Shown here: piece after piece, positions 22,441 to 33,270 of the stretch
Position numbering within the stretch: the stretch's first letter is position 1
How the letters are laid out: each line of letters begins with the position of its first letter
The notes under the pieces: generated by a model
The model's database searches: none
What the model was told of the DNA's origin: nothing
The model's input: the letters and a program-made list of their open reading frames with translations, nothing else
DNA from: Aegilops tauschii subsp. strangulata
Lineage: Eukaryota > Streptophyta > Magnoliopsida > Poales > Poaceae
DNA length: 64,000 nt
Direction of reading: 5' to 3'
NCBI RefSeq assembly: GCF_002575655.3
Contig: NC_053040.3
Location: forward strand, 350,677,267-350,741,266
Position numbers and translations under genes: made by a program

Positions 22441-24610
22441 CTACGAGGGCCCCTGAGAAATAGTAAAAGATACAAATGCAGCGACGTAAGGAGCTAGGGA
22501 AGTAGAGCAAGGCCGGTTTCGAAGGAAGTTATACCTGAGGGTCACCAGGATGTCGCTAGGTGGGCGGCGGGAGGCCGGATCTGCCCACAATACGGCAGTG
22601 AGGAAGAAGGGGTCGGAGGCCCTCCCTAGCCGGTGGTGCGTGGGAGAGAACGGCAAGGCACGCTGATCGGGACGCGCCGGCAGTGGGTAAGAGCCGTCGC
22701 CGAGGACGACCGCATGAACGTTGCACCTTCTCACCTTCCCCGACGGAGAGGATCTGACTGGATCTATGACTAGCGGTGAGTAGAGAGAGAGAGTGTGGCC
22801 ACCGCTGTCATGTTTAGATCTGGAGAGGACGAGACAGTGTGAAGAGAGCAACACTAGCAAGCAAGCGCGAAGGCTCCTGCCTATATAGTGGAGTAGTTTT
22901 CTTTTGTTTACCGGAGCCGGCTTGACCTCGTCAATGACTGTCGAGAAGACTTCATGCATGTGCCCTAGAGGCGCAGTTGTCATCATTTTGATCTGAAGCA
23001 CCGGATTATAACATATAACACGAAAAAATGCCACATGACAAGAAACCATAACATCACTGCCCCAAGGAGACAACATGAATCCCGACGGACAAACTAGACG
23101 AGGATCAAAGCTCAAATTAAAGATAAACTCGTATAAAAGGGGTCCATCGATAGATGTCCTAATTAACACAACCGGCTTGACCTAGATGGCAGCCGAGTAG
23201 TCTTCGTGCATGTGCCCTCAATGACCAACGCCTTGGAGGAACTCAGTTGTCGCTGTTTAACCCTCGCAGTGATCCGAAGCACATGACACCTAATATTGCG
23301 AGATGACAAGAAACCTTTTTTTAGATTTCTCATCGGAACTACAGCCCTGTACAACACAGCCTGCACGATATGTAGATGATAGCCAATCCAGCCATGTCTG
23401 CTGGAGTCTGGTCACATGCATGGACGAACTGATCTTCCGTGTCGTGTAGGGATCGTCCAGGCACCGACGGCTGTACAACACTCCTCCAGTACTGTCGCTC
23501 GTCTCTCTCTTCTATTAACTCACCTGACTTGCGGGGCCGGGGAGTGTGCCTATGGTCGGTTCTCAATTGCGGTCCCACATGTGTGTGCAAACACAATATG
23601 ACGCGCGTTCCATTCGGAGAGCGGCATGCCAGACCGACCGACCTCCTGGGGTGCGACGCGAACGCGACGGGCATGCTGTATACTTCGTACATGTGTACCG
23701 CCGTTTTCTTGAGGCTTTGCTCCATGGCGCAATCCATGGATACAAAATTATACTGTACTATTTAAAAGTCGAGGGCGGGGATTTTCCCGCGAATTAGGCG
23801 GGGCAGCTCCGCCTAGTCGGTTTGACAGAGACGCGAGAAGAAGAGGGAGTAGGCTGCTGCAAATGTAGGGCTCTGTGATTTGACAGCGAGTTACTGCTGG
23901 ACAGGTGGGGCCCCGTGATTTGACTTGCCATTATCATTTGAACTGCGGCGCTACGACCGGCGTGAGTCTCCCGATTCCTGACCACCTCCATGGTATACAG
24001 GTGCCTCTCCCAATGCTCCATCATGTAGAGGCTGGCTCTTGCATGAGAGCCCACTCCTCCACTTTTTCCTTGCCTCTCTCTTCCACATATGCAAAAATGC
24101 CATGTAAGCGGGCTTATAGCCCACTATTGTACTTGCTAGTACAGGTGCTAAGCCTGCCACATAGGCATAAAGTCTGATGCGGCAAGTTAATTAAGAAGAG
24201 AGAGAGACTAGTTTGGTGACCCCATGAAGAAACGGTGCTAAGCGCGTGTACCTAGGTGAAAAGACAATTTTGAGTCTATAGCTAATTAAATGAAGCAAGC
24301 TTAGCAACAAAAACTAAGCACCGATGCATTGGGGACTTGAGTTGCTAAGCCATTTAATGCCCTTAGCACCTCATCTAAGCACCATTTCATTGGAAGAGGT
24401 CACTCCTTGGCAAATGCAATAAATACTACGAAGAAAGAGATAGAGAGAAGTAAAAAAATACTCTTATAACCAACCTTATAGCTAACCTTGTTATATGAAT
24501 GACTAAGTGATGACTATGTATGACATGCCAACATCAGATAGCCTAACACACCGTGTTAAATCTCCAAGGGCGCGGCCGTGCGAGCGAGGCGACGGTCGTG
24601 GTAGGCGCGA
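22441..24610. other. Repeat-derived region, no supported gene
   Basis: Contains a roughly 260-bp diverged direct duplication around CCGGCTTGACCT...CATGTGCCCT (about 22915-23050 and 23170-23310). A segment at 23716-23926 is similar to 54557-54722. A long minus-strand frame at 22441-23169 shows no recognisable domain and was not accepted as a gene. Confidence 0.4.
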
Positions 24611-24783
24611 CCATGATACGGGCTGCTGGCAGCCCTTGGATCTGTGATCGAATGGTCGCATGCTAAGTTGCTGAAAATTTGTAGAATAACCCTCCAGGAT
24701 AGGATATTCACCCATAGGTCTAGAATCACGCCATGCAACCACTCGATCTCAGATCAAAGGGCTCTCGGATGCCCGTATCATGG
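24611..24783. mobile_element. MITE-like foldback element, 173 bp
   Basis: CCATGATACGGGC at 24611-24623 is matched by GCCCGTATCATGG at 24771-24783. The homology continues inward: AGCCCTTGGATCTGTGATCGA on the left, AGCCCTTTGATCTGAGATCGA read in reverse on the right. The whole unit can fold into a near-complete hairpin. No TSD could be fixed; the superfamily is uncertain, possibly Mutator. Confidence 0.6.
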
Positions 24784-24965
24784 GAGAATGGAAAGCTTCA
24801 TATCACCTGTAATTTTCCCGACGCTTGACGTGTGAACATGCAGATGCATGAAGCCATTTAATTGGGCGTCGAGTAGACATGACATCTAATTGGGCCCCCA
24901 TAGTATTGTGCATGAATCCATTTATCCACCAAGCAAGCCACTACCTTGCCGTTCGCACGCCCCAC

Positions 24966-25917
24966 TGATGTAGGGTAGAACCCTAACGGCCCGATCTTTC
25001 ATGAAAGGAGCGGATCCCGTGAAGAACACGAAGAACACGAGGGGAAAACGAGGGGAAACATGAGAGAATCACTCAAAACAACAAGAATAGATCACACATG
25101 CGCTAGATACATGAACACAAAGGGAGATACACGATCCAAAGTCAACAAAGGACGATACATAGGTAACCGGTTCTTCTCCGTAAGGAGGTCTTGATGGGGC
25201 CACCCAAGAGGGGGTCTTGAATCCGCTTGGAAGGATCTTCTCCGAGGAGGCGCGATCTCCGAGGAGAAGGTAACCAAGTGGATGAGCAAAGGTCTCACAC
25301 AAACATGAGCTAATCCTTTGCTAACCCTCACTAGGAGGAGGAGGGGGTCTATAGATAGTGCTAAGCCACGAAGGGGTAAGTGAGGGGCGAAGGGGTACAC
25401 GGGCCTCGGCCCAAGTCATGCGCGCAGGCAAAGGCCGAATGATCCGGATGGGGTTCCGGATGATCCGGGCATCGTCCGGATGATCCGGGTCCTCGTCCGG
25501 ATGATCCGGCTCCGCCGAGTGGATTCTGCAAGCTTCGGGTGCCGTGCCTGTGGGATTACCCAGATGATCCGGGGGGGGGCATCCGGATGATCCGGCTGAG
25601 TCCGGATGATCCGGACGGAGGTCCGGACGTCCAGGCTGACTCCAGCAGCCGCTCCTTCTTCTTCTTCTTCTTCTTCTTCTTCTTCTTCTTCTCTTTTCTT
25701 CCGTCTTCTCTTCCATGCTTGGCCTTGGTCCTTTGAATCTCCATGGTCATCTCGTATGAGCCTGAGTATACACAAGGTCCATGCATGAGGTAGTAACCAT
25801 GTCTCATATGTGGAAAGTGACGGTTCGAAGAGGAGTGAGTTCACCTTGTGTCCAATGGCGTATGGTCGAGGTCGCATCGTAGTGTACATGGGGATGATCG
25901 TAGGATGCTCCACATCA
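24966..25917 (-). repeat. 3' LTR of the 24966-33154 retrotransposon (952 bp)
   Basis: Longer than its partner because of an expanded (TTC)n run (about 25658-25690), an extra palindrome segment near 25556-25600 and a duplicated GAGGGGAAAA stretch near 25040. It contains five CCGGATGATCCGG palindromes plus one variant. Its TATA region reads TATCTATAG on the minus strand, changed from TATATATAG in the other LTR. Confidence 0.9.
25437..25616. repeat. Array of 13-bp odd palindromes CCGGAT-G-ATCCGG in the 3' LTR
   Basis: Five exact copies of CCGGATGATCCGG and one variant (CCAGATGATCCGG), at intervals of about 20-70 bp. A related set lies in the other LTR at about 32722-32880. Arms of 6 bp around one central base. 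Confidence 0.85.
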
Positions 25918-25930
25918 TCTCCCCCCCCGT
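25918..25930 (-). promoter_or_regulatory. Polypurine tract
   Basis: On the minus strand, CGGGGGGGGAGA lies directly against the 3' LTR start (TGATGTGG...), the expected priming site for plus-strand DNA synthesis. Confidence 0.75.
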
Positions 25931-26625
25931 TGGGAAAGATCCGACCTCGGATCATGATCCTCATCACCATGGAAACGGTTGTTGTGGGCGGACTTGTAGT
26001 TGGACGGAGTTGAAGGCATGGCGCAATCCAAGTACTCCAAGGTGTCTCCGGTATGTGGTACATGCAAAATGAGCAAACACAAAGTACACTTGGAAATACA
26101 ATGGTTAGCGCACACAAAGTGTCCATCATAGAAGAATGAGTCCGTGCGGCAAGCTTGTTCGTGACAAAGTGCATGAAGCTTATCAAGATGATATAGAATG
26201 ATATGCAAAGCATTCATGGGAGCAAAAGCATTCATTGTGCACACACATGTGTTGTGAATATGATCAATGCAACCACGGTGCAAAATGATGTCATAGTGAG
26301 ACAGTTTATCAATAGCATGAACATGGCAATGGATGCTCAATATGATTATGTTATCATGCAATTGATGGTAGGCAATGTGATCATTATGTATAAAGATGCT
26401 ATCAAGAAAGATCACAACAAATTTGCTAGGGAAATGCATAAGCTCATATATCATGGATGACATGGGAATAGATGCAACAAGATAAGCATAATGTGAGTCA
26501 ATCCATGCATAGGGTGCAAACTTGTGGTGAGTATGATATGTCCATCGAGCATGACATGCGAGAACACAATCAACAAATATGCATGTGTTGGTGCAATGTG
26601 TCAAAGGAGTGTTGATGTACCAATG

Positions 26626-27861
26626 CTAGATGTCGTGGCATGAGTGGAGGTTCAAAGGTGCATCCAAGAAGTCCGAGCGCTCCTCAACTTGAAGGTCCAA
26701 AGGGTCCACCTCGTATGTCGCTCCTCCGTTCGTGAGATGTATCATGTAGACAACAAGAAGGAGACAAAAATGAAAGAATGACCCATCCAATATGCATATG
26801 TGAGGATGGCTTAAAGGGAAGGAGGTCACCTTTATGAGAATGTCGAAAATGTTGATGTCGCGCATCGTGTACGCCTTCACATGACCAAGTTGTCTCATGA
26901 CGGTATCGCCTTGGGAATCCTTCAAAATTAAAGAACATGACAAACACTCGGAAAAACAAATGAGGTTAGCGGAAGTGCAAAACCTATCATTCGTGTGGTA
27001 AGATACCCAACAAGTGTATGCATCATGCTCATCATAAGAAAGGACAAGGGAGCATTTCATAGTATGGAGGCATATGATGCGAGAACAACCAAATACAATA
27101 GGCTCAATCAAACAAGCATGCTTCACAAGTAATATGTCCAAGTCTCCACGATCAATAAGCATAGCAAGTTGGCACTCAATACAAGGTGATATGAGAGATG
27201 CAACTAACGGAGACAAGAGACAACGAGCAACAAAAATCAAGTGAGAGGCATGAACATATATGCCATCAACCCAAGAAAGCGAGTAATAGTGGAACATGGG
27301 TGATGCGACAAAGCAAGCAATCATAGTGATCAAGTCAAGCAAGCTAGTAGTGCAAAGATGCAACGTACTAGAGGTAATCATGGCAATGATGTCACGTGTG
27401 CAAATCGTGGGCATGAATAATTCACATGACATAGCATAAGCATGAAAACAAGATATGAGCAAAGTAGGTTCATGGTGTTGGCAAGAAGTCCTATGTAAAT
27501 AGCAATGGATCATCATGACTCTCCAAACACAACAAGGATCAATAGCATGAGGCACATGATAAACATGGCAATAGCAACAAGGGTCTCCACCAAGCATGCA
27601 AATACACATAGGAGTAGCAGAATGGTGAATGATGGGTAGATGCAAGCAAGGGTCACAAATACATGGAAAAAGCATATAAAGAGGCATAACATGCAAAGTG
27701 AACACGGTAAAATGAGCATAAGGTGACAAGTGGTAAATAGCCCAAAGTCGTGTGAGAGCCAAGTAGAAGAGATGCGCGTAGTCGTTGCGCAAAGGGAACG
27801 GTGGTAAGGATAGTCTACGGAATCCCAAATCGTCATTGCTCTCAAGAGCTCGTTTCGTCAA
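26626..27861 (-). pseudogene. Long open frame of unknown function, retrotransposon interior
   Basis: About 411 open codons without a clear ATG at their start. The translation is rich in H, C, M and L with no zinc knuckle or enzyme motif. It follows the 602-residue ORF on the same strand and may be the continuation of one decayed coding or spacer region. It may not encode a protein at all; composition bias can keep a frame open. Confidence 0.25.
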
Positions 27862-27885
27862 CTCTTGGGATTGAGAGGTTGACGA

Positions 27886-29694
27886 TTATACGGGAGTACC
27901 TACACAAAACAAAGACAAAGGAAAAAATGTGTGTGTGTGGTATATGTACACATCATCCATCATGATGCGCACGTGCTTGTGTTGGTTAGCACTAAATAGC
28001 CAATGCTCAAATAAATGAGATGCGTGATATAGAAACATGTCATCCATCATGACATGTTTGTTATTATGTATAGCATAATGGAGACTCAAATTGTGTAATG
28101 CATCACTAGTGATATCGAGAGCATTGTTATGAATGGTATGCATATGGTGCAAGCAATTATGGGAATCATGCAAAGTATGGAATGCGTCAAAATCTCCTAA
28201 TATGTATGAGGTAACTATGGGGGTCTCCTCATGAGCATTTGTAGAAACATCACATGGAGAATATTGACAACATTCAAAACAAAGCATATTTGGAACAATG
28301 TGATCATGGTATGGCATAGTAGATGAATTGCGCAAATCATGTAAAGGAAGCATAGCAATATCATCACAAGAGAAGCAAAAGCCAATGACCATCATCTCGT
28401 CATTTATGCCATAAGTGCAAATGGGATTTATCTTAATGGGGCATGCATAGTTACTATGCTGAGATTGAAATGAAGCAATATGGGAGGTCTCACTCATAGC
28501 ATATGACAAGTTTAAAGGGTTGTCGAACATGATGTGACCAAAAGAATTTTCACATGATATCCTATGGAGCATAGCATCACAACTAGGCAAATCAACATGC
28601 TCATCATCATATTCATCATAATTTGGTAAGTCATGACATGAAGAAGTCGCACTAGCATGAAGCATGGGAATAGGTGGATCAACATCATGCAAACAATCAT
28701 TGGTGAGATAGTCCGCTAGTGGGACAAGAGAAGCACCATCACCTATGTTACCTTTGGAGCATCGCTCATGTGTTGTAGGTGAGGTGTCGAAGATCCACTC
28801 GTTATCATCTTCATCTTGATGGAACCATGTGGGTGGTGCATCATCGTCCACCATGGCCATCGTTGTCTCCATTTGAGGTATGGACTCGTCGAGGGTAGGC
28901 TCGTCGTCATGTAGGAGACCTAGCACCAAAGAAAACACACTCGGAGTAGAGGTTAAGTTGTTAGAAATCATAGTGGCCTCACATACCGTCTCAACTACCT
29001 CACTCACTAAGTGTTGTGGCTCACTCACTCCCTCTTGGATGCTCTCACTTGTATGGTTGGTGGAGTCACTCAAATGGCTCTCAACCTCACATAGGATGTG
29101 TAGCATGCTCTCAAGTGTGGGGCTAGTGGTGGTCACACTCATCCTCTCATAGGAAATGCACTCAATGTCACATATGGTGGAGTCACTCATATCGCTCATG
29201 GTGGGGTGGCTCTCCTCACATGGGAATTGGGGCATCTCGTCATATGTGGGTGTCGGAGAGATGTTGGTGCAAATGTCTCCATGCTCAACTCCTATCGCCG
29301 CCTTGGTTGAAGGGAAAGTCCCATGCTCAACCTTCTTGTCGCCGTTTTGTTGTTGGAGGTCCATATGATGTGGCACCTCATAGCTCGTCTTCATGACCGA
29401 AGGGAATTTCCCATGCTCGACCATCTTTCTTGAGGGGCTTCCGAAGATGGAAGGGTGACCCTCACTTGCAGGTGGTCGCCTTGTCGTTGAAGATGTCGAT
29501 GTAGGCGAACTCGTGGGAAGTAGGCGAAGATGCCGTACGTCCAAAGGCGAAGATGCCTTGATAGCACTTGGCGAAGATGCCGAAGTGGTGGTGGTAGCTG
29601 TAGCTCCATCTTGGTGGTGCTCGTCTCGCGGTCTTCTCTTATGCTCATGAAGCTTGGACTTGTCGTGAAGTAGGGCTTGTTGGGACTTGTGCAT
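27886..29694 (-). CDS. 602-residue ORF of unknown function in the non-autonomous LTR retrotransposon
   Basis: An ATG at 29694 opens an uninterrupted 602-residue frame, the longest in the window. The N-terminus (MHKSQQALLHDKSK, then Thr/Ser/Pro-rich) gives way to an acidic, His/Asp/Met/Cys-rich body with many short D, E and H clusters (for example HDLPNYDEYDDEHVDLP and CDDIAMLPLHDL). I see no retroviral-type domain. The composition resembles the ORF at 8375-9267 of the unrelated Gypsy element. That the frame is still open is consistent with a recent insertion or with weak selection on the protein. The family is unknown to me. Confidence 0.45.
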   Translation of the reverse strand: MHKSQQALLHDKSKLHEHKRRPRDEHHQDGATATTTTSASSPSAIKASSPLDVRHLRLLPTSSPTSTSSTTRRPPASEGHPSIFGSPSRKMVEHGKFPSVMKTSYEVPHHMDLQQQNGDKKVEHGTFPSTKAAIGVEHGDICTNISPTPTYDEMPQFPCEESHPTMSDMSDSTICDIECISYERMSVTTTSPTLESMLHILCEVESHLSDSTNHTSESIQEGVSEPQHLVSEVVETVCEATMISNNLTSTPSVFSLVLGLLHDDEPTLDESIPQMETTMAMVDDDAPPTWFHQDEDDNEWIFDTSPTTHERCSKGNIGDGASLVPLADYLTNDCLHDVDPPIPMLHASATSSCHDLPNYDEYDDEHVDLPSCDAMLHRISCENSFGHIMFDNPLNLSYAMSETSHIASFQSQHSNYACPIKINPICTYGINDEMMVIGFCFSCDDIAMLPLHDLRNSSTMPYHDHIVPNMLCFECCQYSPCDVSTNAHEETPIVTSYILGDFDAFHTLHDSHNCLHHMHTIHNNALDITSDALHNLSLHYAIHNNKHVMMDDMFLYHASHLFEHWLFSANQHKHVRIMMDDVYIYHTHTFFPLSLFCVGTPV

Positions 29695-29796
29695 TTGCGC
29701 TTGGCGAGCATCTTCATGATGATGTTGTTGTTGTCGTGCTTGAGCTCGTAGTAGATGTCGTTCGTCCTTGTCGTGTACATGTTGCTTGGAGGTGAC

Positions 29797-30181
29797 TTAC
29801 CCTTCATGACGATGTCGACGATGGTCGCCATGGAGACGTGGACGTGGACGACTTGCGCTTCTATCGCTTGGGCGCTCCGAAGATGATTGACTTGCTCGCC
29901 GCTGCCTTGAAGATGATGAAGGGGAGGTAGACTTGATCAAGGCCCGAATCTCCTCCATCTTTGCATCTTGCTCCTCCTTTTGTGCGGAAAGCTTGTTGTC
30001 GATGTAGTCCCTTTTCCTTGCTTCGGAGTGACGAATGTCGATGGAAAGGTTCTCGAGGCGCTCTCGCAAATTGTGCGCCTTGCATTTGTCGTTGTAGATC
30101 GAAGATGGACGCTTTGGTGATGTAGTTGTTCACACCGTCATTGTTGTCGAAGACCGGAGATGAAATGCCTTGCCTATCCAT
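29797..30181 (-). pseudogene. Short gag-like coiled-coil ORF, one frameshift
   Basis: An ATG at 30181 starts MDRQGISSPVFDNNDG..., and a one-nucleotide shift near 30075 moves the sense frame to a charged helical segment (RERLENLSIDIRHSEARKR, then QKEEQDAKMEEIRALI). A Ser/Arg-rich tail follows. Position just downstream of the leader and the coiled-coil character suggest a relic of gag. There is no CCHC knuckle. It probably cannot make a capsid. Confidence 0.4.
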
Positions 30182-30184
30182 CAC

Positions 30185-31770
30185 AAGACTCGAGAAAATA
30201 TGAGTGGGAGAAAGAGAAGAACTATACCAAATGTACCTTGACCGATGTTGAAGATGGATTAATGATCACTCAATAGTGTAACAAGGAAATAGCACAATTG
30301 GTACCGATCTCGGCGATTTCTCACACCTACACAAATAAGGCTTATGGTGGAGCTCGGTGAGGATAGTGGCAAAAAAAGCTGATGCAAAATGTTAGCAAGA
30401 GTCAATAATGTTGAAAGAGATTCACAAATTCACAAGTGAAACAAGTAGACCAATAGCAAAGAATGGCACACGGAAATGCACACACGGATAGATAAATGGG
30501 GTCGTGCAACCAAGGAATGAGCACAAAATGTGGAATCCACGGAAAACGCTCGTGTTGCACAACTCAAGAGAGACGCTAGCACGATTGCTCTATAGGCGGA
30601 TACGACACTTGTGCACAACCTATGATATGCAAAATGGATAAACTTTCTATCCCAAGTATGCTATATATGTATGGTTCCTGGTGTTTGATCCAAGATGATC
30701 GGATATGACAATCTTATATGCAATGTGGTATGATGCTATGGCACTTGCTTACAAGCTTCTTTGCTCTCTTTTTCTTTGCTTAAAAGCTTATTCTTTTTTT
30801 TGGGATATGGCCACTTTGCGAAATGCACAAACCAAGATAGCAATTGTATATCTGCGGGAACAAACCTGTGGCACAAGGGATGATATGATACCAATATGAT
30901 ACCGATATGGTATGGTATGTAAGCAATGGAAGGGATGATCACTAACATACACAAGTAACGTTGCCGGCAATACTCAAAGGCTAGTCTCGATAGGCAAGTG
31001 ACGCAAAATGGGCTAGGGGTTAACAATGCAATTGCAAGGGAATATACAATGGAGGGATAGCACTATAACAAGATGATATAGAGGTTACCGTCAATGGCGA
31101 TGATGAGTGGCGATGTTCTTGATGTAGATACCAAGATGACGTAGACCCGTCCCTAATTAGTCGAAACACCTTAGGAAACGGAAAAACCGCAAACTCAAAA
31201 TCTCCAAAGGCAAATGTCAAAATGGTGGTAGCAGAAAGCGGTGGTGGTTGCGGAAGTATTGGTGGAAACCCGTTCAAAACGGGTTAAGGTGGTGGAATAG
31301 TATGATGGGCTATACATGGTGTTGAAGTTGGTAGCACAGTCCCTAAGTAGCCGAAACACCTTAGGAGACGCAACTCACAACACAAACAAAATTGGGTTAA
31401 GTTGGGGTTGCGGAAGTGTGTGATGGGCAAGCCTATGCGCAAGTTATGGTGGTGGTTGATGAAGAAGCAACCATCCCTAAGTAGCCTAAACACCTTAGGA
31501 GACTCAAGTCACTACTCAAACAACCTCAAATTCTATAGGGATCAAAAAGGGTTAGGTTGCGAAAGTCGTTGGTGGTTATGCAGATGATATGGTGGAAGCC
31601 CTAGGCAAAGATGTCAAAGTACCAAAAATTTGATGGTGTCAAATGGTGGTGAAGCCAATGTGAGGACCTCGGGCACGTCGATAGCTTCAAAACGAGCCAA
31701 AGAACACACAAATCGGAGTTCGGAGCGAAAAGTTGTGATGAAAACGGTGAAGAAGGCTGATGCTGAAATT
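30185..31770 (-). mobile_element. Leader/spacer of the LTR retrotransposon, no coding features
   Basis: Contains four or five diverged blocks with GTCCCTAA(G/T)TAG(C/T)CGAAACACCTTAGGA near 31150, 31340 and 31470 (about 150-170 bp apart). These form a degenerate tandem repeat. No gene supported. Confidence 0.5.
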
Positions 31771-31793
31771 TCCGGGAAAGTTTCTGGTTAGGC

Positions 31794-31950
31794 CGGAAGT
31801 TCCGGGCCTGGGGCCGGAAGTTCCGGGCTCTAGAAGTTCCGGGGTCGCGGAAAAAGTGCGGGGAGTCTCGGGATTTTTGGGGTAAACTTTCTGTTTAGCC
31901 CGGAAGTTCTGGGGCTAGGACGGAAGTTCCGGGGGAGTCCGGAAGTTCCG
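31794..31950. repeat. Array of 13-bp odd palindromes CCGGAA-G-TTCCGG
   Basis: Three exact copies of CCGGAAGTTCCGG (31794, 31811, 31939) and variants between them (CCGGAAGTTCTGG, ACGGAAGTTCCGG, AGAAGTTCCGG). They lie in the untranslated leader near the 5' LTR. Same architecture as the arrays at 13426 and 25437: 6-bp arms around one base. Confidence 0.8.
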
Positions 31951-32245
31951 GGGGTCGTGGAATTTCTTCCGGGACGAACCCTAAATTCCAGATCTGAGAA
32001 CGGGGGCGGAAAAAGACGATTCCCGGGGCAAAATTGAGAAGACTTTGTGGATGGAAATGGGGGAAAGCTAGATCCACTTGAAACCAAGCAAATCCATGGA
32101 TCGAAATCAACAAAACATCATCCAAACGAACAAATCACAAAAAAAATTTGGGGCTATTTTTGGTGGGTATTTCCGGATTTAGGACGAAATCAAGCAAAAG
32201 AAAGCTAAAAAACAAAGAGGGGGGCCTCTGAAATCATGATCAACG

Positions 32246-32263
32246 TGGCTCATGATACCATGA
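32246..32263 (-). promoter_or_regulatory. Primer-binding site, initiator-Met tRNA type
   Basis: On the minus strand TCA|TGGTATCATGAGCC follows the 5' LTR end (...CATCA). It resembles the common plant PBS TGGTATCAGAGC, complementary to the 3' end of initiator methionine tRNA, with two extra bases inside. The 3-nt spacing is usual. Confidence 0.65.
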
Positions 32264-33154
32264 TGATGTAGGGTAGAACCCTAACGGCCCGATCTTTCAC
32301 GAAAGGAGCGGATCCCGCGAAGAACACGAAGAACATGAGGGGAAACACGAGAGAATCACTCAAACCAACAAGAATAGATCACACATGCGCTAGATCCATG
32401 AACACAAAGGGAGATACACGATCCAAAGTCAACAAAGGATGATACATAGGTAACCGGTTCTTCTCCGTAAGGAGGTCTTGATGGGGCCACCCAAGAGGGG
32501 GTCTTGAATCCGCTTGGAAGGATCTTCTCCGAGGAGGCGCGATATCCAAGGAGAAGATAACCAAGTGGATGAGCAAAGCTCTCACACAAACATGAGCTAA
32601 TCCTTTGCTAACCCTCACTAGGAGGAGGAGGGGGTCTATATATAGTGCTAAGCCACGAAGGGGTAAGTGAGGGGCGAAGGGGTACACGGGCCTCGGCCCA
32701 AGTCATGCACGCAGGCAAAGGCCGGATGATCCAGATGGGGATCCGGATGATCCGGGCATCGACCGGATGATCCGGGTCCTCGTCCGGATGATCCGGCTCC
32801 GCCGAGTGGATTCTGCAAGCTTCGGGTGCCGTGCCTGTGGGATTACCCGGATGATCCGCCTGAGTCCAGATGATCCGGACGGAGGTCCGGACGTCCGGGC
32901 TGACTCCAGCACCTGCTCCTTCTTCTTCTCCTTTCTTTCGTATCCTCTTCCATGCTTGGCCTTGGTCCTTTGAATCTCCATGGTCATCTCGTATGAGCCT
33001 GAGTATACACAAGGTCCATGCATGAGGTAGTAACCATGTCTCATATGTGGAAAGTGACGGTTCGAAGAGGAGTGAGTTCAACTTGTGTCCAATGGCGTAT
33101 GGTTGAGGTCGCATCGTAGTGTACATGAGGATGATCATAGGATGCTCCGCATCA
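32264..33154 (-). repeat. 5' LTR of the retrotransposon (891 bp)
   Basis: Same ends as the left LTR. It keeps a canonical TATATATAG (32637-32644), about 510 bp from its 5' edge, as the likely promoter. It has a short (TTC) run and fewer palindromes than the 3' LTR. Confidence 0.9.
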
Positions 33155-33270
33155 CCCACTCAGCATTTTTACAATCAAAAAACCGCTAGCAGTTCGCTCC
33201 TACTCGTCCCCGGATGTCCTTTAACATTACGGTAGTTCGCTCCTAGTCGTCCCGTCCTTTCACATTACGG

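Larger units (their letters stand above)
24966..33154 (-). mobile_element. Complete LTR retrotransposon, minus orientation, TSD CCCAC, no pol genes seen
   Basis: Two LTRs (24966-25917 and 32264-33154) begin TGATGTAGGGTAGAACCC and end GATGCTCC(A/G)CATCA on the plus strand. The whole unit is flanked by CCCAC at 24961-24965 and 33155-33159. A PBS beside the right LTR and a polypurine tract beside the left one show that it reads on the minus strand. The 6.3-kb interior has a short gag-like coiled-coil ORF and two long ORFs of unusual composition, but I see no protease, reverse transcriptase, RNase H or integrase motifs. It therefore looks like a large non-autonomous element that would need enzymes in trans. 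The LTRs are very similar apart from repeat-length changes, which suggests a fairly recent insertion. Confidence 0.9.

Noticed and set aside
22441..23169. 242-codon minus-strand frame
   Set aside because: No domain, crosses a tandem-duplicated segment, no clear start context or splice structure.
25416..26213. 265-codon minus-strand frame with a poly-Glu/Arg stretch
   Set aside because: The run is the (TTC)n microsatellite of the LTR, and the frame crosses the LTR boundary and the polypurine tract.
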